Assembly (NCBI GenBank): GCA_013368375.1 | Contig: JAACJP010000009.1 | Location: forward strand, 1 to 64,000 | Direction of reading: 5' to 3' | Length of the DNA: 64,000 nt | DNA from: Tricholomella constricta | Taxonomy: Eukaryota > Basidiomycota > Agaricomycetes > Agaricales > Lyophyllaceae | Shown here: positions 11,750 to 25,689 of the stretch, in pieces | Layout of the letters: the number at the start of each line of letters is the position of its first letter | Position numbering within the stretch: the first letter of the stretch is position 1 | Notes under the pieces: generated by a model | What the model was told of the DNA's origin: nothing | The model's input: only the letters and a program-made list of their open reading frames with translations | Database searches by the model: none | Program-made: the position numbers and the translations under genes

Positions 11750-13203
11750 ATGGGCGTTCTCGACAAGATAACTGACCTCGCAGCACGCTTCTCTCCACCC
11801 AAATCCTTGAAACCACATGCACTATCAGGAGGAATCGGCCATGGCGGCCACAGTATAGTATTCGATAACAACGTGAGTCTCTACATGAGATTTACGTAAA
11901 CTCCTTGTTCTTTCATGGGCAGCCGCACGCCTGGCGAACTCGTCTTTTTGCTGTTTATTCCTGTTCTATGGCTACCATGGATCTGGGTTTATCTTCTTTC
12001 TTGGAATTGTTGTCATCTACACACACTGACTACCCGTTAACATTCAGATGATCGTGTCCAAACCTACGATCGTGTTTCATTCCTCTCAAATCTTCTTCAA
12101 CTTTCTTGCCATGGCGTGTTTTGCAAGCGTTGCTGCCTTTCAAGCAAGATGGAAAGTCGGCCCATGTATGTCGCGTCTCCTCCACTCAACACACAATCAC
12201 TCACACGCGCCCTACACAGCCGGCCTCTCAGGCTTTGCCCTCTTCATCTCCATTGCAGGCATGTTCCTTTCCGCCTTCATGCTCCTCATCCCCGTCCTCT
12301 ACGAAAAATACGACAAGTTCGTGCGTCTCGCCCGGGCTCTCAAAGAGGTCCGCGTCGGCTTCATACTCACCGGGACTGGCACCACTGCATCCCTCCTCAT
12401 CGCGTGCGTTTCCCTTCACTTGAATCTACACTGATACTAAAACCCCCTCAGCTTCATCGTGACCATCTCCGCGTGGACACAGCCCGGTTGCAAGAACCCT
12501 GACAACGATCCGCACGAGGACCTCGGCGACGACTTTAAGAAGGGCCTCGATGGCTGGTGCAGCACGAAAAAAAGCCGCTGCCATCTTCTTCTGGCTCGCT
12601 TTTGGTCCGTCGTCTTCTCTCCCCTCTATTATTTCTTTTCTCAACTTCTCACCAGCATTCTGGCTCGCCTCCTTCATCCTTCTTATCCTCGACTGGCGCT
12701 CCGGCAAATTGCACACCGCCCACCCACGCGACCCCCCCTTCGCACGCCCCGAGAGCACGCATCCCGATGACGACGTCGACCAGGACGACGACGACTACAC
12801 CCACGTCCCCCGCCCCGCCCAACAGACACAACAATTCCCATCCCATTCACAGGCCTTCCAGCAGCCGCCCGGAGGATACTCCCCTTCCTCATCATCCCCC
12901 TCCACCACTGCCCCCCCGGCACTGCGGTACGACCCCGATCCCGCCTCGCCCTTCGCCGACCCCAACCCCTACACGCCCTCCTACCCCACCCCTACTCCCG
13001 CCCCTGCAGCGGGCAGACCAAGCATGGACGCGTACGGCGCGTTCTCGGACCCTGCGCCGACTGGGTTCGCGGGAGCAGGACAGGAACCGCGGGTGAGCCG
13101 CACGATGCAGTATGCGGATCCGTACTCCGCTGTTCGGGCCAGTGTGCAGGGGTCCGGCGTGGGGGGGCCGCCGAGTTATGAGGGATATGGAGGATATCGG
13201 TAG
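11750..13203 (+). CDS. MARVEL-domain four-helix membrane protein with Pro/Ser-rich tail (one apparent frameshift)
   Basis: Five exons: 11750-11872, 12048-12165, 12220-12403, 12452-12604 and 12656-13203. There are four hydrophobic segments (IFFNFLAMACFASVAAF; GFALFISIAGMFLSAFMLLI; VGFILTGTGTTASLLIAFIV; AIFFWLAFAFWLASFILLIL) with a Cys/Trp-containing loop before the fourth, as in fungal MARVEL proteins. A soluble tail of about 180 residues, rich in Pro, Ser, Asp and Tyr, follows. Exon 4 has a run of seven A (12566-12572); one A fewer restores the conserved frame (374 residues), so this is either a homopolymer error or a real frameshift. Intron 4 is 51 nt, in frame and stop-free. It probably acts at the plasma membrane or in eisosome-like domains; this is inferred. 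Confidence 0.8.
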
Positions 13204-13678
13204 GGTTATCGAGGGGGGAGGGGGGTGGTGACGATCAATCCGCACCGCATTGCATCGCGCTGCGCCATGTTTGTTATTTATCCGTTTATCGCATTTTGCA
13301 TGCATGTTGTGCTGTGTGCGTACATGCATGCATGTGCTATGTGTGTGCTTTTCACTACTATCTTTTTTAATGTACGAGTACACGCGCCGCGGTGGTGTGT
13401 GTGTTGTGTTTTGGATGCTTGTGGATGGACTTGGAGGATGTGGTTGCTACTGCTCTGTACTGGTGTTGGCATGTCAAGTAATATACTTGCTTGTATGGAG
13501 CCCCCTCGGACTCTGCCAATTGCTGCGTTCCGATGGGAGAGGGCTGACCTCCGCCAACCACGAGTCTTCGAAAACGCGCTGGACACTAACAACGGCTATT
13601 CATTGACAGTCTCAACTAGGTGTACACAAGCCTACGAAGACCATATTTCTAGTAGGCTGTCGACATGAACAGAGAGCA
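13204..13678. other. 3' region and duplication border, no gene
   Basis: T/G-rich 3' flank of the MARVEL gene with repeated catgcatg words (13300-13335), then from about 13570 the tail of the inverted kinase-like arm. The short frames here have no coding support. Confidence 0.5.
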
Positions 13679-14837
13679 CTACCAAGTCTCGGCCGATGCA
13701 CTATCCTGATCCTCTTCTTGTGCCAAGTACTCCTCATAGTCCGTGATTCCTAAATCAGGGATGGTCGAGCCTTTTGGGTGATACTTGGCCCAGTGGGAGT
13801 GTATCGTCTTCCAAGCAACGACGGCCTCGTTCCAAAAATCTTCGTCTGCCAATGCTCTGTCCTCGCGGAGACGCTCGCGGCTCCTTTGCTCGAAAATCTC
13901 AGCAGCACTCTTGATGCTGCCATTTTTAACATAAAGGCCACGATGCACATCGTATAGGCTTAAGTGCAGGAGGTGTTTGAATCAGATTATATTGGCAAGA
14001 ATCTTTTTGTAAAACTACATACTGGGGAGCTACCAGGTATCGAGGTGGTGCATAAACATTACAAGCTCTTTACAGGCAAGCTCGGTTGGCATCGGCTCCA
14101 CCGCGCCGTCCTCGATGGCAACAGAAAGTGGACATCCATGTGTACTTGCATTATGAAAGCCGATGATGACAGGCTCGCCGTCCATGTTCAGGACGTCTGA
14201 AGGATACAATTCGCCGTGATCGATGCCCAGCTTGGTGTACAATCTCTCAAGGAGCTTGACGAGCTTGTGCCTTTAGATTTGCGATTCTGGGCCGTCAGCA
14301 ATTCAAACGGCGTAATAATGGTTGACAACTTGAACAGCGACACACCTGAATGGCCGGTCGTTCTCTAGGTCCTTGAAAAGCACGATACCAAGGGATTCTC
14401 CGCAGTATTAGAGCACGAGGCAGGCGCACTTTATAGTGTGTGGGGTGCCACTGCGATCCGTCTTACTGTATTCTCCCTTGTAGAAGCCGTAGAACTCGGG
14501 AACGCCGTCGCCGTACGTCGGCGCAAGATGGTCCACGTAAAAGTCCGCTTCGTCCTTCAGGTCGATTATTTCATGTTGGTCATTGCTGATCATGAAGTTG
14601 AAGATGACGGTCCTCTCTGCGGCTGCCGCGTCCTGGCCAGCGGCATGGTTGACATGCTTCATTGTTTGCCTTGTAGATGGATGTGCCCTCCGAGTCCGAG
14701 TCGCTGCAATGCCTCCAGATAGTTGCGTCTTCCAAGACGATAGGAGTTTGATCATGGACTGCGTACTTGTCGCCCCAGATGGAGAGAGTGATGGGGTCGA
14801 AGGGCACATTATTTAGGAAAGTGAGGCTGCTAGACAT
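13679..14837 (-). pseudogene. Dead inverted copy of the kinase-like gene
   Basis: It aligns over its full length with the gene at 9331-10433. Damage seen: one extra base at about 14665 (AAACAATG where the active copy has AAAAATG), a CAA to TAA stop at about 14408, catalytic-loop HRD changed to HGE (about 14225), and the metal-loop Asp lost (GFHN for DFSN, about 14170). The splice sites flanking the first intron are kept. An 8-codon insertion (DSDSEG region) is present near residue 25. Intact short pieces remain open, but no full protein can be made. Confidence 0.88.
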
Positions 14838-15129
14838 GGAGTGGGACAAGAGAATGAAAAAATTGTGATGGGCGAATACTTAGATATGAAGTGAATTCGG
14901 AATGTGATCAGAAAATATCCACTTTGTTTCTCGCGAAATGAACGCGGAAGGCGTGAGATCGATGATATGTTGTTTCCGAGTCAATACGCGCGTACTACTA
15001 TGTGCAGAGGGTGAGTGGAGCCTCGTTCGACGCAGGGTCAAGACGTGGCGGAACTTCCTGGTCCATATTACCGGGCCAGGGCTTAGGTTCAAACAGACCC
15101 ACCGCGATACGATGGTGTGCTTTCCAAGT

Positions 15130-15507
15130 TTACGTGTGTGTGCCTGCCACAAATGTATCGGGCGCAAGATGTTGCAAGTGTGGCGAAGGCCTTCTGTGTC
15201 GTGTACTCCTGGTTAGCTGGGGTCGTCGGCACCGGCAGGTGAGGTCAAGCCACGGACCTCCATACTTAGTAAGGTACATATATTCCAATGACTCGGAAAG
15301 AAAGTGGCGCACACTTCTTGAAATATTTGCGTCAACATCGCGACAATGGTACAGTTCCCCGACGAGGGCTTTTGAAATGGCCTTGAGCGTGGCAGAAAAA
15401 AGCAACTGAAATCGCCAAGAGGCAGATGCGGCATCGCCAGTCCAGTACTCAGTACTTAATTTCGATACATACTGCAGAACACGGTCAAATTCTTCCCGCT
15501 GCACCAA
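15130..15507 (-). CDS. Unrecognised small ORF
   Basis: A 125-codon frame starts MVQREEFDRVLQYVSKL. The first about 90 residues look like plausible helical protein, while the Arg-rich end reads like intron or UTR, so a second exon may exist. It sits 22 bp downstream of the eIF4B stop on the same strand. No family is recognised; it could be part of a 3' UTR. Confidence 0.25.
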   Translation of the reverse strand: MVQREEFDRVLQYVSKLSTEYWTGDAASASWRFQLLFSATLKAISKALVGELYHCRDVDANISRSVRHFLSESLEYMYLTKYGGPWLDLTCRCRRPQLTRSTRHRRPSPHLQHLAPDTFVAGTHT

Positions 15508-15528
15508 TAATCTTAAGTCAAACAGAGC

Positions 15529-17508
15529 CTAGATCGCTACCTCCGCGACCTTCTCCACAACCTTCTCAACGTCGTCTGCCTCAGCCTTGGCTCTCTTCTC
15601 ATCCTGTGGCTCTGCCTTTTCATTACTGGCTGCTGCGATCGCGGACGCAGCATCCCTTTTAGCAGCAGCAGCGCTGGCAAAGCTCAGCGTGGGCCGCACA
15701 CTGGGCGCCAACGCCGGCTTGGGATGCGCGGGCGTGGTGGCGCTGGCAACTTTTGGCGAGCCAGAACCGGTGGACCCAGTGGTGGGAGGCGTGCGAGCGC
15801 CCGTGAGGGGGCTCCGCTCGGAGGCTTGACGCGAGTTCGTGCGCGATATCGTCAATTTGGCTACCTCCCGCTCCTTGTCGAGACGCTCTTCGACCTCCTT
15901 GTCCTTGTTGGTGACGTCAACGGGCCTGGACGCAGCACTGGTCAGATGTGCGCTAAAGGCAAGGGGAGGAGCGCGAGAGCTTACCGTGCGGCTCCGAAGG
16001 GGCTTGCACGTGCGCTTGTAGAGACCGCGGCAGGCGTGGAGCTCATTTTGGGGGAGGATAATGGGGTCTGGGTGACAGACGCACTGCCCGACCGCGGGAG
16101 AAGCTCGAGCTTCCTCCGACCCATCTGTGGTGTGGGGGGTGTCGAGCTATCTGCTGTGACATCGTCCGGCCAAACAGTGATCAGAAAATGGGTACGGGTG
16201 CGGCGGCAAACTGAAGCTCCAGATAGACTCACGAGAAATGTTAGATTTGGGCCTGGCGCTCCTCCAATCGCCTTCATCAAGAGCCGTATCTCTGGGAGGT
16301 CCCATGTCCCCTCTGCCCCTCATGCTGCCAAACTTCTCTTCCGAGGGGTTGGCAGACGGCACAAATTTGCTGCCTTTGGTCCACACTTCTGCTTGATCGG
16401 CGGCGCTGGCCTGGCCTTCAGGGGTCGAGAAACCGGATCTGCGCCTGACGGGCGGCTCGTCGGGGACAGAGGGACGAGCTGCGCGGCTGGAACGCCAATC
16501 GCTCGCGCCCTCAGCGACGCTGGGCAAGACACGCTCTGTGGAAGGAGGCCCATCGAAACGGCGGCGTGAGGAATCGCGAGATTGGCCGATGTCAGGAAGA
16601 GGGCCGTCGCGCCGCCAGGGGTTGTCGAATTTGGCTTCATCGTCGAACCCATTGCCTCCACCGAATCCGCTGCGTTCCTTAGCTGTAGGCGGGATTAGCT
16701 AGAACCTCAGAAAGGAGAGAAGTGGATCATTTACGAGGTTCCGCGACGCTTACTCGGACGGTTCGACCGGAGAAGTTCTGTGAGGTAGATAAGATTAGCG
16801 GGCATGCAGCAGGAAGGGAGTGCTGACCGAGCCGCTTTTTGCCAATGCATCTTTTAATCCGTCCAATTCTTCGAACTCGATGTAACCAAAGCCCTTGGGT
16901 TTATCCTCGCGGTCCTTGATGATTTTCACAGATTTTGTCTATTCGAAATGTTAACGAAGCGAGTCGTGGGCTGCGGCGACAATAGACGGACCTTGGACGG
17001 ACCAAAGAACTCCTCTAATTCTGATTCGGTGAGATCAAAAGCCAGATTGCCGATGAACGCAGTGTACGGAGGTTGAGTAGGCATTGGGACATCATCCCTA
17101 GGCGGGCCAAGTCTGTCGGCTTGAAAATATAGATAGGAGAGTTCAACGATCGACTTCATGAACCAAGGCAGACGAGCTCACGTCGGCTGGACAAAAAATC
17201 ATCTCTTCGGCCGTAGCGATCTCCGGGATCGTCATCGTTGCGCGCAGCGGCTATTGCATGGTTTTACAAGAGAACCAGATATCAGATCATTGCCACGTAC
17301 GAGCACTGGGAAGCGAGTCCATCTCGTCCGCCCATGATCCCAAGGCTATTGCACAAAGGTCAGGTTCGTGAAGGGTAGTGCACGATCGCAAACTTACCGT
17401 CGTTCCCAAGGAACTCGTTAAGCGGTATTTTCTTTGCTTTCTTTGGAGCTGCGCGATATCTTTGGTCAGTAAATGCAGAATCGCTGAAAATCAGAGAGCC
17501 ATACGCAT
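15529..17508 (-). CDS. Translation initiation factor eIF4B
   Basis: Ten exons (17508-17505, 17448-17398, 17345-17301, 17250-17182, 17119-16992, 16938-16828, 16777-16735, 16682-16233, 16153-15985, 15925-15529) sum to 488 codons plus stop. Features: Lys-rich KKAKKIPLNEFLG start, SWADEMDSLP, one RRM with YTAFIGNLAFDL (RNP2, about residue 83) and KGFGYIEF (RNP1, about residue 115), Arg/Asp-rich repeats with NPWRRDGPLP, and an acidic-basic tail with VDVTNKDKEVEERL. This is the fungal eIF4B/Tif3 plan: an RNA-binding cofactor of eIF4A in mRNA recruitment to ribosomes. The first exon is only 4 nt (ATG plus C); this start is inferred from the family N-terminus and is the least certain part. Confidence 0.9.
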
Positions 17509-17656
17509 TGCTTGTCACTGTGATTGCTGGAATTCCACTTGTCGCTAAATTTCTGCCAGTGCAATTTCTCACACAGCTGCCAAAAACGGGACTTTCCGGT
17601 CAGCCGAAGTGTGCCGCGGACATGAACAATATATTTTGCTTAACATCCCTGACTGT

Positions 17657-17759
17657 TGCCTTCTTGGCTCAGTTGGCTAGAGCGCAGGTCTCATAGAAAT
17701 ATGACGCATTCTGTGAATGTATAATCCTGAGGTCGCAAGTTCGAGCCTTGCAGAGGGCA
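17657..17759 (+). tRNA. tRNA-Met(CAT), elongator type, with 28-nt intron
   Basis: The acceptor stem TGCCTTC pairs with GAGGGCA (one G-T pair). The D arm is GCTC..GAGC, the anticodon loop CTCATAA with CAT, and the T arm GCAAG-TTCGAGC-CTTGC. An intron at 17696-17723 interrupts one base after the anticodon, the canonical place. The T arm and anticodon region match eukaryotic elongator rather than initiator tRNA-Met. Confidence 0.9.
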
Positions 17760-17973
17760 TATGCCACGCATCCATTAGTTTTTTTTGTCTGTAAATATCT
17801 ACTACTGCCGCTTGGAGCTCAGATAACATTGTGGATAGAGCCTAGTCTCGTACCAGGACCGTACACATGTAGGTGCTGACAATTGAATTGGGCAGTCTTT
17901 CGCTGTATACGTACATAGAAAAGCCTCTAATTTTTCTTTTTTCGCGTCCGGTGCTCGCATCTCTTTTATGCAT

Positions 17974-18093
17974 TGCCTCCTTGACTCAGTTAGTCCAGGT
18001 CAGAGCGCAGGCCTCACAGAAGGACGATGCCATGCATTGCTGAGGTCATTCCTGAGGTCGCATTACAGAGGTCATAGATTCAACCCGTTGCAG
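17974..18093 (+). pseudogene. Degenerate tRNA-Met-like sequence
   Basis: tgcctccttgactcagttag, agagcgcaggcctca, cctgaggtcgca and a weak B box (gattcaaccc) recur in the order found in the tRNA-Met gene 300 bp upstream, but the anticodon CAT is now CAC and insertions split the arms. It is read as a decayed tandem copy. Confidence 0.6.
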
Positions 18094-18684
18094 TTTCTTT
18101 TTCCGTCGCACCCAAGCCACATCACGGTCTGCAGTCATGGAAGATTGGGGAGCCCCATAGAATAAAATGCAAAATCCTGACCTCGAGGACTCTGGTCACT
18201 TCATATACATGCCTTTTACGCCTCGAGGCACTGCCAGGTCATGATTCCGGGGATTGGTTCTGGGGTATCATCAATGACAGCATTTCAAGTAACGGGTGTG
18301 CTGACCCGACAGGCATCGTTGTACGCCACGTGCATTATTGGTCCATTTTCTTTTGGCAGGTAAGCATCATTCGAGTGGGTATAGGTGCCGATGTCGACGT
18401 CGACCTGGCAGGAACTTTATGTCATAGAATGCAAGGGCAAATTTACATGGTTGAATTCAGAGTTTGCATATCGTAGGTGATTAAATGGGCCTGAACACAG
18501 AGAGCCGGTAGGCCTGCTGCTCAGCAGTTGGATGTGACTCTGAGGTGGGGGGGGACGCATGGAAACACGCCCAAGTCCGGGACCAAGACTCTGATTCAGA
18601 AGCTGAAGGGAGCATTAAACAAACCCGCGGATAAGTATCTCGTGAGATAAAATCAGCGTCGAACAATTACGCCCAGAAGATACA
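18094..18684. other. Intergenic stretch, no gene recognised
   Basis: No frame with coding character. It lies between the tRNA relic and the 3' end of the cyclophilin gene. Confidence 0.5.
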
Positions 18685-20013
18685 TCACCGAGAGTCGTGG
18701 TATCGCTGACTCAGCTCCGGATCCACGAACTTCATCCTCCCCCGCCCTATGAAAATGCCGGATGAGCACGAAGGTATGACGAGAATCAGCAATAACATAC
18801 CCTTGAACCTGACACCGTTGTTGCTCTTTAGCTCAGCTTCAAATTTCTCCTTGATCCGCGCGAGCTCCCGCTTCCGTGCCGCCTCAAGCCGTTCCTTCTC
18901 CTCGCGCTCCAATCGAAGATCGTATTCCTCCTCTGTCTCCTCCGTAGGGTCCTTCGGGGTAGTTTTGGATTTGGCGTCGTCGGAAGCGGGTGAGGTGCCG
19001 TCGGGGGAGTGTCGCCGCTTGGACTTTTTCTTCTTTTTGCGATGCCGCCGCTCGCGGTCGCGATCAGGGCTGGGGCTACGTGAGTCGGAACGGGAGCGTG
19101 ACCGGGATCGCGAGGGGGAACGAGAACGTGAGGGAGATCGCTTGGTACGCCGCTTCTCGGAATTTGCATGCTCGCCCGAGGTCGATCCCGTTGGTTTAAC
19201 TGGTGGGTTGAGATCAGCGATCCAAGTACAAGGAAATGAATGGCGGCGGGACGGACTTGGTGGTTTGCGCAGTTCAAGTTCGCCGCAATTGGAGATGACG
19301 ACAGGTGTGAGAGGCCGGTCTTTGGCGTCGACAGGCAGGGTCGATATTTTCTGCACGACATCGAAGCCGCGGATGACGCGGCCGAAAACAACATGTTTGC
19401 CTGTAGGAGGATGGAATTATTATATACGTTGAAGACTGAATGATGGGTACGCGCCATTGAGATGTGGGCATTCGCGCAGGGTAACGAAAAATTGCGAATT
19501 GTTAGTGTTAGGGCCCTTGTTCGCCATGCAGAGGAGGGCTTCGTTATCCAGTGGTCGCGTGAGGTCTTCGTCGGCGAAGGTACCGCCATAAATGGATTCG
19601 CCGCCGGTGCCGTTAAATTTGGTGAAGTCTGGCGTAGGTAGATGATAGTTAGACGGATGGTAATCGTGAGTTGGAAGCTATGGACGTACCTCCGCCTTGG
19701 ATCATAAAATCTTTAATCGAGCGATGGATTGTGCTGTTTTTGTAGTACAATGGGTGTTGGCTGGCGGGCGAGACACCCCGTTCTCCTGTACAGAGAGCGC
19801 GAAAGCTGGTCACGGCATGAGCAGTTGCGCCGCGTTTTTTATATTAGAATGCGCTCTCGTACTTTTCAGCGGTCTTTGGCGCAGTGTCGTTATACAGCTC
19901 AAATATGACTCTAGACCGACTTCAGCGCAGATTAGCAGAATAAGAGGCTTTACATACCTGCCCAATGGCTCATGGTTGAGTGAAAAGTCGAGGAAAGTCC
20001 GGGGGCGCACCAT
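18685..20013 (-). CDS. Cyclophilin-type peptidyl-prolyl isomerase with RS-rich tail
   Basis: Seven exons (20013-19958, 19910-19863, 19805-19690, 19628-19455, 19400-19257, 19199-18801, 18746-18685) give 332 residues. The cyclophilin domain (residues about 5-180) has [10 protein letters not shown], the catalytic [20 protein letters not shown] and NSQFFVTL. The Trp that contacts cyclosporin is His (ECPHLNGKHVVFG). An Arg/Ser, Arg/Asp tail and a Lys-rich stretch follow, ending in [15 protein letters not shown]. This layout is that of nuclear spliceosome-associated cyclophilins. Intron 4 appears to use a GC donor (gcgcgt), and intron 5 (57 nt) is in frame without a stop, so retention would still code. 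The start lies 176 bp from the divergent GTPase start. Confidence 0.92.
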
Positions 20014-20189
20014 GTGGTTGTTGTATACAAGGTACAGAAATGGTCACGCTCAACCATGTCCTCGCGCCAAAGCTCTCACGGCCGACAGGTACACTGCTTT
20101 TCTCTTCGTTCTGTTATTCTCCCTGCTTGTGCACTCCTCTGAGCGGCGATACCGTTATCTCTGCCATTCTCTCATTGAGGATCACGGTT

Positions 20190-21168
20190 ATGCGTCAGTT
20201 TAATGTAGTCGTCCTTGGAGGTGAGCCGCCGTTCAAATGGTCGAGAGTGGCGCTTGCTAACCCCGGAATGCAAAGCTGGAGGAGTCGGAAAGTCCGCGCT
20301 CACAGGTACGTTCAATGTTGCCTTGGGAATCGAATTGGACGTTCAGGCTGGTCTAGTTCGCTTCATTAGGGACGTCTTCGTGGAGAATTACGACCCTACA
20401 ATAGAAGGTGCCCGCTGACATCCGCTCCAATTTTACTTGGGCTTATACATGGATAGAGGAGTATCGGCGGACTATCATGATAGATGGGAAACTGTCGTCA
20501 GTGAGTTCGTTTTTGACGATTTCATAGGAAAGCGTGTTTCCATATCGCTTGATTACCCCTGTGTGCCGAGCCACGCACTAACGTGATTTTCCAAAAGCTC
20601 GAAGTCTTGGATACGGCAGGAGCAGAACAGTTCACTTCTTTGAATGAGGTGTACATCAAGGTGTGTGTGCAAGTGCCTGACCTTTGATGATACACGCCAA
20701 TCTATCAATCTGTAGTCTGGTCGGGGTTTCGTGCTAGTGTTTAGGCAAGTTCGCAGAACTTTCATGCCATATAGTCCTTATCCCATCACCTCCTAGTTTA
20801 ACTCAAGAGGCGAGTCTGCAGGAGGTCGACAATCTTCGACAGCAGATATACCGTATCAAAGGAGGAGACACGGTCAGTGGCCCTGATTTTGGCCCGTCCC
20901 GCTGAAACTGACTATTTGTCGACAGGGAATCCCCATTGTCGTCGTCGGCACCAAACTCGACCTCGTGAATGAACGTGAGGTACAGCGAAGTACGATTCAA
21001 ACTCTCGCAAGCCGCTGGGCGCTTCCGTTTTATGAGACTTCAGCCAAACGAAACTGGCACATCACGGATGTCTTTGAAGACCTCGTTAGACAGATGCGGG
21101 CTCGATACCCGGAAGAAAAGCCCACTAAGAGAATAAAGAAGCATTCACCAATTTGTACAGTCATGTAA
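20190..21168 (+). CDS. RSR1: Ras-family small GTPase, Rap/Rsr1 (Bud1) type
   Basis: Eight exons (20190-20220, 20276-20305, 20357-20407, 20457-20500, 20598-20660, 20716-20744, 20797-20872, 20926-21168) give 188 residues. Seen: P-loop GAGGVGKS, effector loop YDPTIEEEYRR, switch II DTAGAEQF (Ala where Ras has catalytic Gln and Rap has Thr), GTKLD in place of NKxD, ETSAK, a basic stretch KRIKKH and a C-terminal CTVM CaaX box for farnesylation. Rsr1 proteins mark growth sites and recruit Cdc42 regulators at the plasma membrane in fungi. The intron after exon 6 has a GC donor (gcaagt). A general Ras paralogue is possible, but the EQ after DTAG favours the Rap/Rsr1 branch. Confidence 0.88.
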
Positions 21169-21560
21169 ACTTTCTCTGTGAGTTGCACTGGTGTCTTTTC
21201 AAGTGATAACGCTCGCTCACCACTTGCAAGGCCGCTCTCTCTCGTCTCACTTGCTTTTTCATCGATAAGCTCATCGGCCTGTTACTTACACACACGGACA
21301 AGACCCTCCCTCATCTACCAAGTACCCATATACCAGATACCCTCCTTACGAAGGCCTACTGTATTATTCTGCTCAATGTCCTTAAGTACGAGATTTCGCG
21401 GAGGAGAGATCCTGATGCGGCCCCGAGTGGCGGTGCTGTATTTGTAAGTGTTGTGAATGAAAGTCTTGTAAGGCCTTGTTTGGAGAAAATTTCACAACTT
21501 GGTTCCTTGCACTCACCTTTGCCCCCAACCTTTTCATTCTCTTTACCTTTACATACAAAA

Positions 21561-24174
<2,614 letters not shown>

Positions 24175-24588
24175 AACGTCTTCTGGACCCGACGATGTCA
24201 TCCCTCCCTGGTCACCCACAACATCATCCCCTCTGCGATTTTTTAGATCCATCATCGGCATCATACTCTCGCATGCATTCACCACACGCCTTCCGGTCTT
24301 GCAAGGGATCAGTTTGACATTTAGATTTGTAGACCTGTAGACACAAGGCTAACCGATATCATCCCACCCATCCTGGGACCCACGGCCATTTTGTCGCTTA
24401 TTTTCTCGTCTCTTCGTTCGCATCTGGCTGCTCGGTAGAGCGAGCGCCTTATAATCTTGATATCAGTATCTTGTGCACTACTCGTACTACTACTATAGTT
24501 GACCATATGCCATATATTTGTTTCACACATTGGGGAAATTCGTGATCATGAGGTACCCTTTGTTCCGTGCTTCTTGAGGCCAACGATC

Positions 24589-25689
24589 ATGTCACCTGCA
24601 AATAAACAACCGTTGGTTATTGCAGGACTCGAAGTCAATATTTATTCTGCTGCTCCCATTACTGCTGGAGAAAGGAATCCGAAAGAGATTGCAGTGATTT
24701 TCCTTCTCCATGGACGCTATGGTTCTGCCGAGGCGATCGATCCCATTGCGCGGTCTGTGATCGACCAGACGAAGAACAACAGGCGCGACCTCCTGATCGT
24801 CACTTTTGTGAGCATGCTCTTCATGAACCCTTTATGGGACCTCCTTGACGTGGGCTTGAGTAAAGGATCAAAGAAACCACGGAAAGCGCATAGTGGATCC
24901 CAAAGGTAACGATGCATGGTCTAAGGACAAGATCAAGCACAACGAACGACATGCGTGAGTTGTCTTTAGAGTTACCTGACCGAGCAGTTATCTCCGCTCA
25001 CCGTGCGTTGGTGGTTCAGGGTCGATATGTACGCCATTCAAAGTTTGTAGTTCAAGTAGCTGCCTGCGCTTCGAGCGGTTGCTAAAGCCAACTCCCAAAC
25101 TGTAGCTGGGACGGCGAGGGACGTGAGCCTGCTCGTCGATTTCCTCCCATCGTTCTTATATCCCAATAACGAATCACATAATATCGTGGAATGGGGTGTA
25201 GCAGGAATAAGTCTTGGCGGGCATGCGACTTGGATAACATTGGCGAACGGTACGTGGTATGCATCCGAGGACATCTGATATTCACAAACCTCTCATTCAC
25301 TTTTGGCAGACAAACGAGTCAGAACAGGCATTCCTATTATCGGATGCCCCGATTACAATAAGCTTATAGCGCTTCGCGCGCAACAGGTGGGCGTCGCATT
25401 GGAGGGTCCAACCTTTCCAAAGAGCTTCAAAGGTATCGTTGAGACGCTAGACCCCCCATTCCTGATCAAGGGCGCTGAGAATCCGTTCCTCGGCAAACGA
25501 GTCCTGGTTCTATCCGGCGAGGCGGACCAGCTGGTGCCGTGGGAGGCGAGCAAGGAGTTCGTATTAGACAAACTGGACGTGGGGAAGGAGGGAGTGAAGA
25601 CGGTGAGCTTGTATAGAGGAGTTGGGCACGAGTGTACAGATGCCATGGTCCAGGAAATGGCCGAGTTTATCGCGAAACATTGCTTGTAA
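24589..25689 (+). CDS. Alpha/beta hydrolase
   Basis: Five exons (24589-24807, 24866-24954, 25020-25042, 25106-25249, 25310-25689) give 284 residues. Seen: oxyanion-side FLLHGRYGSAEA (about residue 45), DQRNHGKR, nucleophile elbow GISLGGHATW (Ser about residue 143), an acid-bearing strand VLVLSGEADQLVPW (about residue 225), and a catalytic-type His in GVGHECTD (about residue 265). All three triad positions are present, so it should be active, probably on an ester; the substrate is unknown. No signal peptide is visible, so it is presumably cytosolic. An upstream Met in frame (24499) is not favoured because the conserved part starts at MSPANK. Confidence 0.88.

Larger units (their letters stand above)
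9280..14880. repeat. Inverted segmental duplication (arms 9280-10540 and 13570-14880)
   Basis: The two arms share leader, all exons, both introns and about 100 bp downstream. The tail caaagcc/ggcttgtgta with ttcatgtcgacagcct lies at 10444-10500 on plus and 13680-13610 on minus. The arms are inverted and enclose the MMTAG2-like and MARVEL genes. Identity is moderate, so the event is not recent. Confidence 0.85.

Noticed and set aside
12550..13203. A separate gene starting at the Met at 12550
   Set aside because: It begins inside the fourth MARVEL exon after the A7 run; membrane helix and tail belong to the gene that starts at 11750.
15724..16569. 281-codon plus-strand frame opposite eIF4B
   Set aside because: Antisense shadow; the minus strand has ten exons with consistent phases and an RRM.
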